This document shows, in pieces, positions 53,200 to 63,286 of a stretch of DNA of 64,000 bases (position 1 is its first letter; each line of letters begins with the position of its first letter). Origin of the DNA: Roseateles subflavus (lineage in GTDB: Bacteria > Pseudomonadota > Gammaproteobacteria > Burkholderiales > Burkholderiaceae_C). The notes under the pieces are model-generated. The model made no database searches and was not told the DNA's origin. It saw nothing but the letters and a program-made list of their open reading frames with translations. The DNA is taken from the NCBI RefSeq assembly GCF_030285365.1, contig NZ_JASVDS010000001.1, forward strand, positions 1,178,001 through 1,242,000. Direction: 5' to 3'. The position numbers and the translations under genes are program-made.

Positions 53200-53678
53200 G
53201 GCATTCCAGGGTGCGAGAGCGCCCAAAAACGTCTGAGCGCGATCAAATCAGTCGCCGACTATAGAAGTCTGTCACTACAAATGGTGACGGCTTTGCAAGC
53301 ATTGGGCGACGAACGCACATGAATGCACCATGTTGGTGAATTTTGGGCGCACTGATCTGACGGCCTGGTGCAGGTCGCTTTGAGCAGGCCCCGATCACCT
53401 TGTGGCACCGGGTGGCGGATCGACTCCCTGTCTTGCTTCTTCTGTTCGGCAAGTTGCAGGAGGGGCCAAGAACGTACGCATATGACTTTAGGCATATGTG
53501 TGATATATGGCCCCGGCGGCGGCCAGTATCACACGTTCCGGGGCCCGGTGATCGCGATGCGGGGCCGTCCAAAGGGGGAGGCGCCGAGGGGGTGCGCGGG
53601 CCGCTCGTTCGCATGCCGACCAGCATTGGCGGGGCCTGGGGCGGCCCTTCCCAGGGCGCCCCTTCTTTCATCACACCC
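53200..53678. promoter_or_regulatory. gene-poor interval with AT-rich CATATG repeats
   Basis: 479 bases without a convincing gene. A TATAGT lies on the minus strand at 53258-53263 and may be the -10 of the IclR gene. At 53478-53498 two GCATATG copies lie 14 bases apart, followed by TGTGATATATGG; this island is strikingly A/T-rich. Frames on both strands lack ribosome binding sites and family motifs. Confidence 0.5.
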
Positions 53679-54881
<1,203 letters not shown>

Positions 54882-54941
54882 GGGGTTCCTGAAGGGAGGC
54901 GCGACCCTTGCCCCTCGAGGAAAGAGGAGGGTCGGAAGGTG

Positions 54942-54969
54942 ATTAGGAAATGGAAAGGATTGCAGTCAA
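54942..54969 (-). promoter_or_regulatory. promoter of pcaF
   Basis: Read on the minus strand, -35 TTGACT at 54964-54969 and -10 CCTAAT at 54942-54947 are 16 bases apart. The -35 matches five of six consensus bases. Confidence 0.55.
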
Positions 54970-54973
54970 GAAA

Positions 54974-55007
54974 GTTCTTTAGATGAACGAGGGTTCATTA
55001 AATGAAC
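54974..55007. promoter_or_regulatory. PcaU-like triple-repeat operator
   Basis: ATGAAC at 54983-54988 and GTTCAT at 54993-54998 form a palindrome, and a third ATGAAC at 55002-55007 is a direct repeat. An extra GTTC lies at 54974-54977. The cluster sits just upstream of the pcaF -35. PcaU/PobR-type IclR activators are known to bind a palindrome plus one direct repeat; the fit is inferred. Confidence 0.6.
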
Positions 55008-55174
55008 ATGCTAGGGCCGTGCGATCTTTCCAGTCAAGGCGGTGGCTGATGCGTCAGATTCGGCAAAGAGGTGTTTCCATCCGTGTAAAGTTCCCTAGTG
55101 CATTGCTCAAGTTCTCCGAAGGGACGGCCGATGCATCGACAGAGCCGCCCGCGGAGGAATGGGCTAGGACAGGC

Positions 55175-56452
55175 ATGAAGGACAACACAACAGATCCGCT
55201 GATTGACGTGGCACAGCTGAAGGTGGGGATGTTCATCCATCTCGACCTGGGCTGGATGTCGCATCCCTTCCCTTTGAGCAGCTTCAAGCTGAGCTCGGAA
55301 GATCAGCTGCTGGTGTTGCGCCGTCTGGGCCTCAAGCAGGTGCGCTGGAGCCCCGCCAAGAGCGAGCTGTCCGATGATGCGCCGCCGGTCCCCGCCCCTG
55401 CCTCGGAGCCGCTCAATCCCGAGCTCAGCCCGGAGCAGCAGCAGAAGGAGGCCCACCGCAAGGCGCTGGCCGCCCAGCGCGAGGCGCTCTCCCTCTGCGA
55501 GAAACAGTACGCCGAGGCGGCGGCGGCCTTCAAGGGCATCGTGGACCTGGTGCCCCGCGCCCCGGTCAACTCCCGTGACCAGTCCACGGCGCTGGTCAGT
55601 GCCTTGCTGGACAAGATGCTGGTGGAGGGCGACCTCAACATCCGCCTGCTCAACGAGGGGGCGGGCGACCGCGGCACCGCACATGCGCTGAATGTGTCGA
55701 TCATCTCGCTGCTGCTGGGGCGTGCCTTCGGTCTTGGGCGCGACGAGATGATGGATCTCGGTGTCGGCGCACTGCTGCATGACATCGGCAAGCTCGACCT
55801 CCCGCCGCGCCTGCGCCACCGGGACGAGAGCTTCACCACCGCCGAAAGCCAGGTCTACCAGACCCACGTGGTCAAGGGCGTGGCCCTGGCCAAGCAGATG
55901 GACTTGGCGGCGGGCCCGCTGCTGGTGATCGCCCAGCACCATGAAAACGCCGACGGCACCGGCTTCCCACAGCGCATCAACGTGGACCGCATGAGCGCCG
56001 CCTCGCGCATCGTGGCGCTCGTGAACCGCTTTGACGGCCTGTGCAACCCGCTGCTCGTCTCCAAGGCCATGACGCCGCACGAGGCGCTCTCGCTGATGTT
56101 CGCGCAGGGGCGCAGCCGCTTCGACGCGACCATGCTCAACGCCTTCATCCGCATGATGGGCGTCTACCCGCCCGGCTCGACGGTGCAGCTGACCGACGAC
56201 CGCTACGCGCTGGTCGTCGCGGTGAACTCCTCGCGACCGCTCAAGCCGCGGGTGATGGTGCATGACCCCAAGATCCCGCGCGACGAGGCGCTGGTGGTCA
56301 ATCTGGAAGACCATCCCGACCTCGGCATCCGCCGCAGCCTCAAGCCCGGCGCGCTGCCGCGGGCCTCTCTCGACTACCTCAGCCCGCGCGCGCGCGTGGC
56401 CTATTTCTTCGAGTCCGTCGCCGCCTCGCCCATGGGAGAGGTGGCGGTGTGA
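55175..56452 (+). CDS. HD-GYP-domain c-di-GMP phosphodiesterase
   Basis: 425 residues from the ATG at 55175. It opens with DUF3391 (IDVAQLKVGMFIHLDLG and HPFPLSSFKL), then a coiled linker and an HD-GYP domain: LLHDIGKLDLPP, HVVKG, AQHHENADGTGFPQ and VNRFDGLCNP. The GYP motif reads GFP (Tyr to Phe), a conservative variant; the metal ligands appear intact. It likely degrades c-di-GMP to GMP. It overlaps the next gene by 4 bases (GTGA). A longer frame from 54983 lacks a good start. Confidence 0.88.
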   Translation: MKDNTTDPLIDVAQLKVGMFIHLDLGWMSHPFPLSSFKLSSEDQLLVLRRLGLKQVRWSPAKSELSDDAPPVPAPASEPLNPELSPEQQQKEAHRKALAAQREALSLCEKQYAEAAAAFKGIVDLVPRAPVNSRDQSTALVSALLDKMLVEGDLNIRLLNEGAGDRGTAHALNVSIISLLLGRAFGLGRDEMMDLGVGALLHDIGKLDLPPRLRHRDESFTTAESQVYQTHVVKGVALAKQMDLAAGPLLVIAQHHENADGTGFPQRINVDRMSAASRIVALVNRFDGLCNPLLVSKAMTPHEALSLMFAQGRSRFDATMLNAFIRMMGVYPPGSTVQLTDDRYALVVAVNSSRPLKPRVMVHDPKIPRDEALVVNLEDHPDLGIRRSLKPGALPRASLDYLSPRARVAYFFESVAASPMGEVAV

Positions 56453-58608
56453 AGCCGGTCCGGCACGCGCAGCAGGCAGCCTCGGCGAATCCCCCAGCGT
56501 CCAGTTCCCCGCCAGCCGCGCTCCCCGCGGCATGGGTGGCGCCCTGGGCCGGCCTGCTCGACGCGCTGCAGGAGGCGGTCTGGCTCGTGGACGCCCAGGA
56601 CCTGACGCTCCTGGCGGCCAACGTGGCCTCTGAGCAGCTCCTGGGCCTGCCCGCCGCGGCACTGCAGGGGCAGCGCATCGAGTCGCTGTGCGTCACGCCC
56701 GAAGATCAGCTGTTCTGGAGCGACGTCGCCCAAGGCGCCCGCGAAGGGCTGCACACGGAGACGCTGCTGCGCCATGCCGACGGCCACACGCTGTGGGTGG
56801 ACCGCCGCATCCGCCTGCTGCCCGGCGCCGCGCCAGACGAGCCGTCGGTGTGGGTGCTCAGCATGCGCGACCTCAGCGCCCAGCGGCGCAGCGAGGAGGA
56901 GCGCGAGACCCTGCTGGTGGACCTGCGCAGCACGCTGGAGTCCACCGTCGACGGCATCCTGGTGACGGACCTCGCCGGTCGCATCCGCAACTTCAATCAG
57001 CGCTTCGCGGCGATGTGGGGCATCCCGGAGGAGTTGCTGCAGCAGCGGGACGACGCTGCCGTGCAGGCGTGGATGCGTCGCAGCGTCTCGGATGGCGCCG
57101 CCTACGCCGCGCGCCTGAGTGCCTTGCTGGACGCGCCGCTGGCCCAGAGCAGCGAGGTGATCCGCCTCTTGGACGGCCGGGTGCTGGAGCGCGTGTCGCT
57201 GCCGCAGTGGAGCCGGCAGCGGCCGGTAGGCCGCGTGTTCTCCTTCCGTGATCTCAGTGACCAGCTGGCGGCGAGCCAGCGCATCGAGGAGCTGTCCCAC
57301 ACGGACATGTTGACGGGCCTGCCCAACCGTCGCGCACTGGCCGAGCGGGTCGAGTACGCCCGCGCCATCGCCAAGCGAGAGGCCTCGGGCTTTGCGATGC
57401 TCTTCGTCGATCTCGACCGCTTCAAGCAGATCAACGACACCCTGGGTCATGCCTTCGGCGACCGCGTCCTGAGAGAGGTCGCCCAGCGGCTGCGGGACTG
57501 CCTTCGCGAGGTGGACACCGTGGCCAAGCTCTCAGGCGACGAGTTTGCGCTGCTGATCCATGAAGCGGACGCCCGCGGGGCGGAGCACACGGCCCGGCGG
57601 GTGCTGGAGGCGATGACTCGGCCTTTCGGCTTCGACACCCTCAGCTTCACCGTCACCGCCAGCATCGGCATTGCGCTTTTCCCGGGCGACGGCGAGTCCC
57701 TGGATGAGCTCACCTCCAGTGCCGAGCGCGCCATGCAGGGCGTCAAGGACAGTGGCCGTGCCGGCTTCCGCTTCCACCAGCCGCGCAAGGACGTGGACCT
57801 GCTGGCCCGCATGCGCCTGGATCACGCCATGCGCCAGGCCTTGCTGGAGCGGCGCTTCCGCCTGCATTTCCAACCGCAGCTGGATCTGGCGAGCGGCCAG
57901 GTCATCGGCGCCGAAGCGCTGATCCGGTGGCGAGACCCGGTGCGTGGCGAGGTGCCGCCGGGTGAATTCATCCCCGTGGCGGAGGAGAGCGGCTTCATCG
58001 TCGCCATCGGGGACTGGGTCCTGCACGAGGCCGTGACCCAGGCGCAGGCCTGGGCACGCCAGGGGCGGCGACTGCCGGTGGCGGTGAACGTCTCGGCCCT
58101 GCAGTTCCAGCAGGCCCAGTTCGTGGACCGGGTGCGCCAGGTGCTGCAGACGGCCGGGCTGCCGCCGGCATTGCTGGAGCTGGAGCTGACCGAGTCCATC
58201 CTGCTCCGGGATGCCGACGAAGCCCTGCGCCGCCTCCAGGCGCTGGCCGAGCTGGGCGTGTGCCTGTCCATCGACGACTTTGGCACCGGCTATTCCAGCC
58301 TCGCCTATCTCAAGCGCTTCCCCATCCAGCGCCTGAAGATCGACCGCAGCTTCGTCCAGGGGCTGCCGGATGACGCCAGCGATGCGGGCATCGTTCGTGC
58401 CGTGGTCCAGGTCGGCCGGGCGCTGGGCCTGCAGGTCATCGCGGAAGGGGTGGAGAGCGAGGCGCAGCGGAGCTTCCTGCAGGAGGCTGGCTGCCACGAG
58501 TTCCAGGGCTATCTCTTCTCGGCCGCGCTCGACGCCGCCACGTTCGAGGCGCGGGTGTGGGGCGTGGAGCGCCCGCCCATGCGGCTGGTGCAGGGCGGCG
58601 CCGGCTGA
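56449..58608 (+). CDS. PAS-PAS-GGDEF-EAL c-di-GMP turnover protein
   Basis: 719 residues from a GTG overlapping the HD-GYP stop, with GGGAGAGG upstream. Two PAS domains (about 40-150 and 165-275) precede the GGDEF domain, which reads LSGDEF with RxxD (REVD) five residues earlier. The EAL domain shows AEALIRWRDP, SLELTESILL-type ELTES, DDFGTGYSSL, KIDRSFV and AEGVES. SGDEF variants can be active. The gene pairs with the HD-GYP phosphodiesterase, so the operon holds two potential c-di-GMP hydrolases. Confidence 0.9.
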   Translation: MKPVRHAQQAASANPPASSSPPAALPAAWVAPWAGLLDALQEAVWLVDAQDLTLLAANVASEQLLGLPAAALQGQRIESLCVTPEDQLFWSDVAQGAREGLHTETLLRHADGHTLWVDRRIRLLPGAAPDEPSVWVLSMRDLSAQRRSEEERETLLVDLRSTLESTVDGILVTDLAGRIRNFNQRFAAMWGIPEELLQQRDDAAVQAWMRRSVSDGAAYAARLSALLDAPLAQSSEVIRLLDGRVLERVSLPQWSRQRPVGRVFSFRDLSDQLAASQRIEELSHTDMLTGLPNRRALAERVEYARAIAKREASGFAMLFVDLDRFKQINDTLGHAFGDRVLREVAQRLRDCLREVDTVAKLSGDEFALLIHEADARGAEHTARRVLEAMTRPFGFDTLSFTVTASIGIALFPGDGESLDELTSSAERAMQGVKDSGRAGFRFHQPRKDVDLLARMRLDHAMRQALLERRFRLHFQPQLDLASGQVIGAEALIRWRDPVRGEVPPGEFIPVAEESGFIVAIGDWVLHEAVTQAQAWARQGRRLPVAVNVSALQFQQAQFVDRVRQVLQTAGLPPALLELELTESILLRDADEALRRLQALAELGVCLSIDDFGTGYSSLAYLKRFPIQRLKIDRSFVQGLPDDASDAGIVRAVVQVGRALGLQVIAEGVESEAQRSFLQEAGCHEFQGYLFSAALDAATFEARVWGVERPPMRLVQGGAG

Positions 58609-58692
58609 GCCGGTCCGGAGCGCGGTCCACAATAGAGGCGGCAGGCCCGTGCGTGGCCTGCCATCCGTGTTCAGCTCTGCGCCGAGGTTTCC

Positions 58693-59013
58693 ATGTTTCG
58701 ATTCAAGTCCAAGGCCGCGGCCGATGTGATCTATATGCCTGATGCCGCCCAGCAGGTCCTGGCGGCCCTGGGTCGCGAGCCGGCCCGGGAAGGCATCATC
58801 GAGCTCGCCGATCTGCCGGCTGCCCAGCGGGCGCTGCTGGCCGCCGTCGAGGCGGACGAAGCGGCCTTTGCCGGCTTGGTCGCCGAAGCCGAGGCGCAGG
58901 GCGAGCCCGCGCCGCGCCGGCAGGGCGTCACGCTCAAGCAGCGGGTCTGGCCCCTGTTGGACATGCTGCGCCTGAGTGAGGCCGAGCGGGCCGACGTGAT
59001 CTGGCAGGGCTGA
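58693..59013 (+). CDS. DUF1840 family protein
   Basis: 106 residues: MFRFKSKAAADVIYM start, QQVLAALGREPAREGII, then VTLKQRVWPLLDMLR and a VIWQG end. This is the DUF1840 pattern of a small cytosolic protein common in betaproteobacteria, of unknown function. It lies close upstream of the histidine phosphatase gene (6-base gap). Confidence 0.88.
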   Translation: MFRFKSKAAADVIYMPDAAQQVLAALGREPAREGIIELADLPAAQRALLAAVEADEAAFAGLVAEAEAQGEPAPRRQGVTLKQRVWPLLDMLRLSEAERADVIWQG

Positions 59014-59019
59014 GCCCCG

Positions 59020-59652
59020 ATGGACGGACTGGACGACGTCACGCGCCTAGTGTGCGTGCGCCATGGGCAGACCGGCTGGAATGCCGAGGGCCGGCTGCAG
59101 GGGCAGCTGGACATCGCGCTCGATGCCACGGGCGAGGCCCAGGCCGAGGCGCTGGCCGGCGCGCTGCAGGACGAAAGCCTGGACCACGTCTTCTGCAGCG
59201 ACCTGCAGCGCTGCCGCCAGACCCTGGCACCGCTGACCCGCCGCCGCCCGCTGCCCGTCGAGTGGCAGCCCGGCTTGCGCGAGCGCAGCTTCGGCGACTT
59301 CCAGGGCCTGACCTGGGCCGAGCTCAGCGAGCGGGATCCGGAGGCCGCCCGGCGCTGGAAGCTGCGGGAGCCCGACTTTGCCGCGCCCGGTGGTGAATCG
59401 CTGCGGATCTTCAGTGAGCGTGTGCTGGCTGCCGTGCAGGCGCTGGCGGCCCGCCATGCGGGCCAGAGCCTCCTGCTCGTCACCCATGGCGGCGTGCTGG
59501 ACTGTCTCTACCGGGCTGCCCTGGGCCTGGACCTGCAGGCGCCGCGCAGCTGGCGCCTCGGCAATGCCGCCATCAACCGGCTGATGGTCTCCGGCGGGCA
59601 GCTGCATCTGGTGGGATGGGCGGACGAAAGCCATCTCCCGGTGGCGTCCTGA
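59020..59652 (+). CDS. histidine phosphatase family protein
   Basis: 210 residues. The catalytic VCVRHGQTGWN is at the start with the nucleophile His in RHG. The second Arg and His are in RERSFGDFQGL and VTHGGVLD, respectively, and Glu in RERSF is conserved. It resembles GpmB/CobC-type phosphatases; without cobalamin genes nearby, the substrate remains unknown. Co-transcribed with DUF1840. Confidence 0.88.
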   Translation: MDGLDDVTRLVCVRHGQTGWNAEGRLQGQLDIALDATGEAQAEALAGALQDESLDHVFCSDLQRCRQTLAPLTRRRPLPVEWQPGLRERSFGDFQGLTWAELSERDPEAARRWKLREPDFAAPGGESLRIFSERVLAAVQALAARHAGQSLLLVTHGGVLDCLYRAALGLDLQAPRSWRLGNAAINRLMVSGGQLHLVGWADESHLPVAS

Positions 59653-59777
59653 GCCCACCTCGGGCCCTGCTTTGACGCTGATGCCCGGGGTAGACGACAA
59701 AAAGCGCCTTGCCCCCCTGCAAAAAGTGACTGTTGCAAATTCACGTCGCCGGGGCTTCGGTCAAACCCTAGGCCTCC

Positions 59778-59783
59778 TATACT
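59778..59783 (+). promoter_or_regulatory. -10 box of the porin promoter
   Basis: TATACT (five of six consensus bases) lies 66 bases before the porin ATG in the intergenic region. The expected -35 position has only a poor match, so an activator may help. Confidence 0.5.
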
Positions 59784-59849
59784 CCCGCCACATTCCGCGT
59801 GACAAGACCGGGTGTTTCAGCCCGGCACAACCTCAACCTACAAAGGCAA

Positions 59850-60767
59850 ATGATGAAGAAGATCGCTCTCGTCGCTGCTCTGGCCGCTGTGTCGGCTTCG
59901 GCTTTCGCACAAAGCTCCGTGACCCTGTGGGGCCGCGCCAACGTGACCGTTGAAAGCCAAAAGATCGGCACCGCCGACCGCAAGGTGGTCGTGCAGGACA
60001 ACCGTTCGCGCCTGGGCGTGAAGGGCCAGGAAGACCTGGGTGGCGGCCTGAAGGTCAGCTTCGCTCTGGAACACGGCCTGGACATCGACACCGGCAAGCA
60101 AACCGGCGGCGCCTTCTGGAACCGTGAATCGTCCGTGCAACTGAGCGGCGCTTTCGGTGCCATCCGTCTGGGTAACTGGACCAACGGTTCGTACTTCGCC
60201 ACCGCTGACTACGTCAGCATGCACAACCACGACACCGGCACCTCCGACGACAAGCTGTACTCGGGCGCTGGCTGGACCTCCGCCAACAAGGTGGGCTACT
60301 TCACCCCGAACATCGACGGCTTCACCGCTGAAATCACGATGCACGCTGGTGAAGGCGCCGACAAGCGCGCTTTCGACCTGTCGGCCAACTACGACCAAGG
60401 TCCTCTGCACCTGGGCGCTGGCTACAGCAAGCAAGGCGATGCCAAGCAGTACGCTGGCCGCGCTCTGTACGAGCTGGGCGAGTTCACCGTCGGTGGCTAC
60501 GTGCAACGTGAAGACGTCAACGGCGAAACCCGCAACATCTGGCGTCTGGCCGGTATGTACACCATGGGCGCTTCCGAGTTCCACGTGAACTACGGCGACG
60601 CTGGCCGCAGCGCTGTCGGCGCCAAGGCCAACCAGCTGACCCTGGGCTACAACTACAACCTGAGCAAGCGCACCAAGGTGTACGGCTTCTTCACGAAGCT
60701 GGACAACAAGGACAACAACGCTGGCGACCTGAACAGCCTGGCTGTCGGTATCCGTCACAACTTCTAA
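59850..60767 (+). CDS. Gram-negative porin (OmpC-like, Burkholderiales type)
   Basis: 305 residues with signal peptide KKIALVAALAAVSASAFAQ and mature start SSVTLWGRANVTVE. Alternating strands end in IRHNF with the C-terminal Phe of a trimeric 16-stranded barrel. It forms diffusion pores in the outer membrane. Codon use differs from the neighbours: GCT, CGT and GAA are frequent, as in highly expressed genes. AAGG precedes the ATG pair, and a strong terminator follows. Confidence 0.93.
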   Translation: MMKKIALVAALAAVSASAFAQSSVTLWGRANVTVESQKIGTADRKVVVQDNRSRLGVKGQEDLGGGLKVSFALEHGLDIDTGKQTGGAFWNRESSVQLSGAFGAIRLGNWTNGSYFATADYVSMHNHDTGTSDDKLYSGAGWTSANKVGYFTPNIDGFTAEITMHAGEGADKRAFDLSANYDQGPLHLGAGYSKQGDAKQYAGRALYELGEFTVGGYVQREDVNGETRNIWRLAGMYTMGASEFHVNYGDAGRSAVGAKANQLTLGYNYNLSKRTKVYGFFTKLDNKDNNAGDLNSLAVGIRHNF

Positions 60768-60788
60768 TCCCTCGGGATCAGAATGTGC

Positions 60789-60816
60789 AAAAGGCGACCT
60801 TCGGGTCGCCTTTTTT
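60789..60816 (+). terminator. porin terminator
   Basis: AAAAGGCGACC-TTCG-GGTCGCC-TTTTTT has a perfect 7-bp GC stem, stable tetraloop and six T's. It starts 21 bases after the porin stop. Confidence 0.92.
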
Positions 60817-60819
60817 CAT

Positions 60820-60875
60820 GGGTGCATGCCATTGGGTGCATGCCATTGGGTGCATGCCATTGGGTGCATGCCATT
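60820..60875. repeat. 14-bp tandem repeat, four perfect copies
   Basis: Unit GGGTGCATGCCATT repeats four times without mismatch, followed by GGCAG. Each unit holds GCATGC and an ATGG/CCAT dyad. It sits directly after the porin terminator, before the convergent ruvB. Confidence 0.9.
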
Positions 60876-60927
60876 GGCAGTGGAGCGGGCGGCACGCTGA
60901 AGTGCCGGGCCACCTGCCGGTCAGCCG

Positions 60928-61986
60928 CTACTCGTCAAACAGCCCCGCCGAACTCTTCGGCGGCGCGACGCCGAGGTGCCGGAATGCCGCGAGCGTTGCA
61001 ATGCGCCCGCGCGGCGTGCGCTGCAGAAAGCCCTGCTGGATCAGGTAGGGCTCGATGACGTCCTCGATGGTGTCGCGCTCCTCGCCGATGGCGGCCGCGA
61101 CGTTGTCCAGGCCGACGGGGCCGCCGTCGAAACGGTGCACCACGGCCTCCAGCAGCTTTCTGTCCATGAGGTCGAAGCCCTGGGGGTCGACGTCCAGCAT
61201 GGCCAGGGCCTTGTCGGCCATCAGCTTGGTGATGCGGCCGTCGCCCTTCACCTCGGCGTAGTCGCGCACGCGGCGCAGCAGGCGGTTGGCGATGCGGGGC
61301 GTGCCGCGCGACCGCCGCGCGATCTCCAGGGCGCCCTCCGCCGCGATGGGCGCGTTCATGAGCCCGGCCGAGCGTGTCACGATGCGCTGGAGCTCTTCAG
61401 GTGTGTAGAACTCCAGCCGCGCCACGATGCCGAAGCGGTCCCGCAGCGGATTGGTCAGCATGCCGGCGCGGGTGGTGGCGCCGACGAGGGTGAAGGGCTG
61501 CAGGTCCAGCTTGATCGAGCGGGCGGCCGGGCCCTCGCCGATCATGATGTCGATCTGGTAGTCCTCCAGCGCCGGGTACAGGATCTCCTCGACCACCGGC
61601 GAGAGGCGGTGGATCTCGTCGATGAAGAGCACATCGTTCTTCTCGAGATTGGTCAGGATGGCGGCCAGGTCCTTGGGCTTCTCGAGCACGGGACCCGAGG
61701 TCTGGCGGAGATTGACGCCCAGTTCGGCGGCGATGATGTGCGATAGCGTCGTCTTGCCGAGGCCCGGTGGGCCGAAGAGCAGTACGTGGTCCAGGGCCTC
61801 CTCGCGCTTGCGGGCGGCGCCGATGAAGATCTCCAGCTGCTCGCGCGCCTTCGCCTGACCCACGTACTCGTCCAGCAGCTTGGGGCGCAGCGCGCGCTCC
61901 AGCGCCTCCTCGTTCGGGTTGCCGGGTGCCGCGCTGATCACGCGGGTGGGCGGCTGGGGGGCGAAGTCGTCGGTCTGGATCGGCAT
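60928..61986 (-). CDS. ruvB: Holliday junction branch migration helicase RuvB
   Basis: 352 residues. Walker A is [17 protein letters not shown], Walker B is [11 protein letters not shown], sensor 1 is [12 protein letters not shown], and the arginine finger region is [18 protein letters not shown]. The C-terminal winged helix is [17 protein letters not shown]. It forms the hexameric motor that drives branch migration with RuvA and RuvC. It lies 28 bases after ruvA; ruvC is not adjacent. Confidence 0.97.
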   Translation of the reverse strand: MPIQTDDFAPQPPTRVISAAPGNPNEEALERALRPKLLDEYVGQAKAREQLEIFIGAARKREEALDHVLLFGPPGLGKTTLSHIIAAELGVNLRQTSGPVLEKPKDLAAILTNLEKNDVLFIDEIHRLSPVVEEILYPALEDYQIDIMIGEGPAARSIKLDLQPFTLVGATTRAGMLTNPLRDRFGIVARLEFYTPEELQRIVTRSAGLMNAPIAAEGALEIARRSRGTPRIANRLLRRVRDYAEVKGDGRITKLMADKALAMLDVDPQGFDLMDRKLLEAVVHRFDGGPVGLDNVAAAIGEERDTIEDVIEPYLIQQGFLQRTPRGRIATLAAFRHLGVAPPKSSAGLFDE

Positions 61987-62014
61987 GGCGGGGCGGGGCG
62001 CAGGAGGGGCGGGG

Positions 62015-62587
62015 TCAGCGGTTCAGGGACTTCAGCGCGAGCTTGATGCCCTCGCTCACCCCCACGTCGGCCGGCAGCTGCTTGAGGGCGGCGGCGGCTT
62101 CCTTGTCGCTGTAGCCCAGGGCCTGCAGGGCCTGGAGGATGTCCGCCTGACTGTCGTTGGCCACGCTGGCAGGCAGCGCGAGATCGGGACCCAGCTTGCC
62201 CTTGAGCTCCAGCAGCAGGCGCTCGGCCGTCTTCTTGCCGATGCCCGGCACCTTCACGAGGCGGCCGGCCTCCTGCAGGCTCACGGCCTGAGCCAGGTCG
62301 CCCACGCTGAGGCCGGACAGGATGGACAGCGCCGTGCGCGGGCCCACGCCGCTGATCTTGATGAGCTGGCGGAAGGTGGCGCGCTCCTCGGCACTCAGGA
62401 AGCCGAAGAGGATCTGGGCGTCCTCGCGCACCACGAAGTGCGTCAGCAGGCTCACCCGCTCGCCCAGGCCGGGGAGGTTGTAGAAGGTGCTCATCGGCAC
62501 GTCGACTTCATAGCCGACGCCTTGCACATCGATGAGCACGAGCGGGGGCGATTTTTCCGCGAGGACGCCGGTGAGCCTTCCAATCAT
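62015..62587 (-). CDS. ruvA: Holliday junction DNA helicase subunit RuvA
   Basis: 190 residues. The N-terminal OB fold starts [20 protein letters not shown], with two helix-hairpin-helix motifs ([13 protein letters not shown] and [13 protein letters not shown]) and a C-terminal RuvB-binding helix bundle ([16 protein letters not shown]). It holds the four-way junction while RuvB pumps DNA. It is the first gene of the ruvAB operon. Confidence 0.97.
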   Translation of the reverse strand: MIGRLTGVLAEKSPPLVLIDVQGVGYEVDVPMSTFYNLPGLGERVSLLTHFVVREDAQILFGFLSAEERATFRQLIKISGVGPRTALSILSGLSVGDLAQAVSLQEAGRLVKVPGIGKKTAERLLLELKGKLGPDLALPASVANDSQADILQALQALGYSDKEAAAALKQLPADVGVSEGIKLALKSLNR

Positions 62588-62632
62588 CGGGCGATTATCG
62601 GGGGCTTCCGGGCCGGGCGGCCCGCCGCGGCA

Positions 62633-63286
62633 TCAGTTCCGGCCGAACAGGCCCAGGCGCTGCGCCTCGAGCGCCGCTTCCGCCCGCGAGGAGACGTTGA
62701 GCTTGCGGTAGATCTGCTTCACGTAGTCCGCGATGGTGTGGCGCGACAGGCCCAGCTGCACGCCGATCTCCGGCAGCGTGAAGCCCTTGGCCACGCGCAG
62801 CAGCACCTCGGTCTCGCGCTCGGTCAGCGAGACCTCGATCAGCTGCGGCGAGGCCTGCGGGCGGCGCTGCGAGTTGAAGTGCGCGATCACCTTGCGGGCG
62901 ATGGAGGGCGACAGCGGCGGCTCGCCCTGGCTGATGCGCTGCAGCTGCTCGACCAGCAGCTCGCGCGCCTGCTCCTTCAGCAGGTAGCCGAAGGCGCCGG
63001 CCTGCAGGGCGGGGAAGATGTGCTCGTCGTCATCGTGGATGGTCACGATCACCGATTGCACCTCCGGCTGCTTCTCGCGCAGCGCCGCGACCACGTCCAC
63101 GCCGGAGCCGTCGGGCAGACCGAGGTCCAGCAGGGCCAGGGTGAAACGCTGACTGTTGATGTGCTGCAGGGCGTCCTGCACGCGGGAGCACTCGGTGATC
63201 ACGGCATTGGTGAAGACCTGGCTCACCAGGGTCTTGAGCCAGGCGCGGATTTCCGGGATGTCTTCGAGCAGCAGGATGTTGTTCAT
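62633..63286 (-). CDS. NarL/FixJ-type response regulator
   Basis: 217 residues. The receiver domain has acidic residue Glu 8-Asp 9, phospho-acceptor Asp 54 in LALLDLGLPDG, and Lys in YLLKEQARE. The LuxR-type HTH (about 150-210) has LTERETEVLLRVAKGFTLPE and LSRHTIADYVKQIYRKLNV. It is the partner of the kinase encoded just upstream, 110 bases away. Confidence 0.92.
   Translation of the reverse strand: MNNILLLEDIPEIRAWLKTLVSQVFTNAVITECSRVQDALQHINSQRFTLALLDLGLPDGSGVDVVAALREKQPEVQSVIVTIHDDDEHIFPALQAGAFGYLLKEQARELLVEQLQRISQGEPPLSPSIARKVIAHFNSQRRPQASPQLIEVSLTERETEVLLRVAKGFTLPEIGVQLGLSRHTIADYVKQIYRKLNVSSRAEAALEAQRLGLFGRN

Noticed and set aside
53243-53674. A possible 143-codon gene in the gap between the IclR regulator and the thiolase.
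   Set aside because: No ribosome binding site, no family features, and Pro/Arg/Gly-rich composition at one end with a sharp change in the AT-rich island.
54983-55174. Longer N-terminus for the HD-GYP protein starting at 54983.
   Set aside because: The extra 64 residues precede the normal DUF3391 start, lie over the operator-like repeats, and have no convincing ribosome binding site.
60820-60875. Possible CRISPR array.
   Set aside because: The units are 14 bases and directly adjacent with no spacers between them.
60783-61058. Short frames across the 14-bp tandem repeat giving His/Trp/Ala-rich peptides.
   Set aside because: The peptides are only read-through of the repeat, start inside the porin terminator, and have no ribosome binding site.
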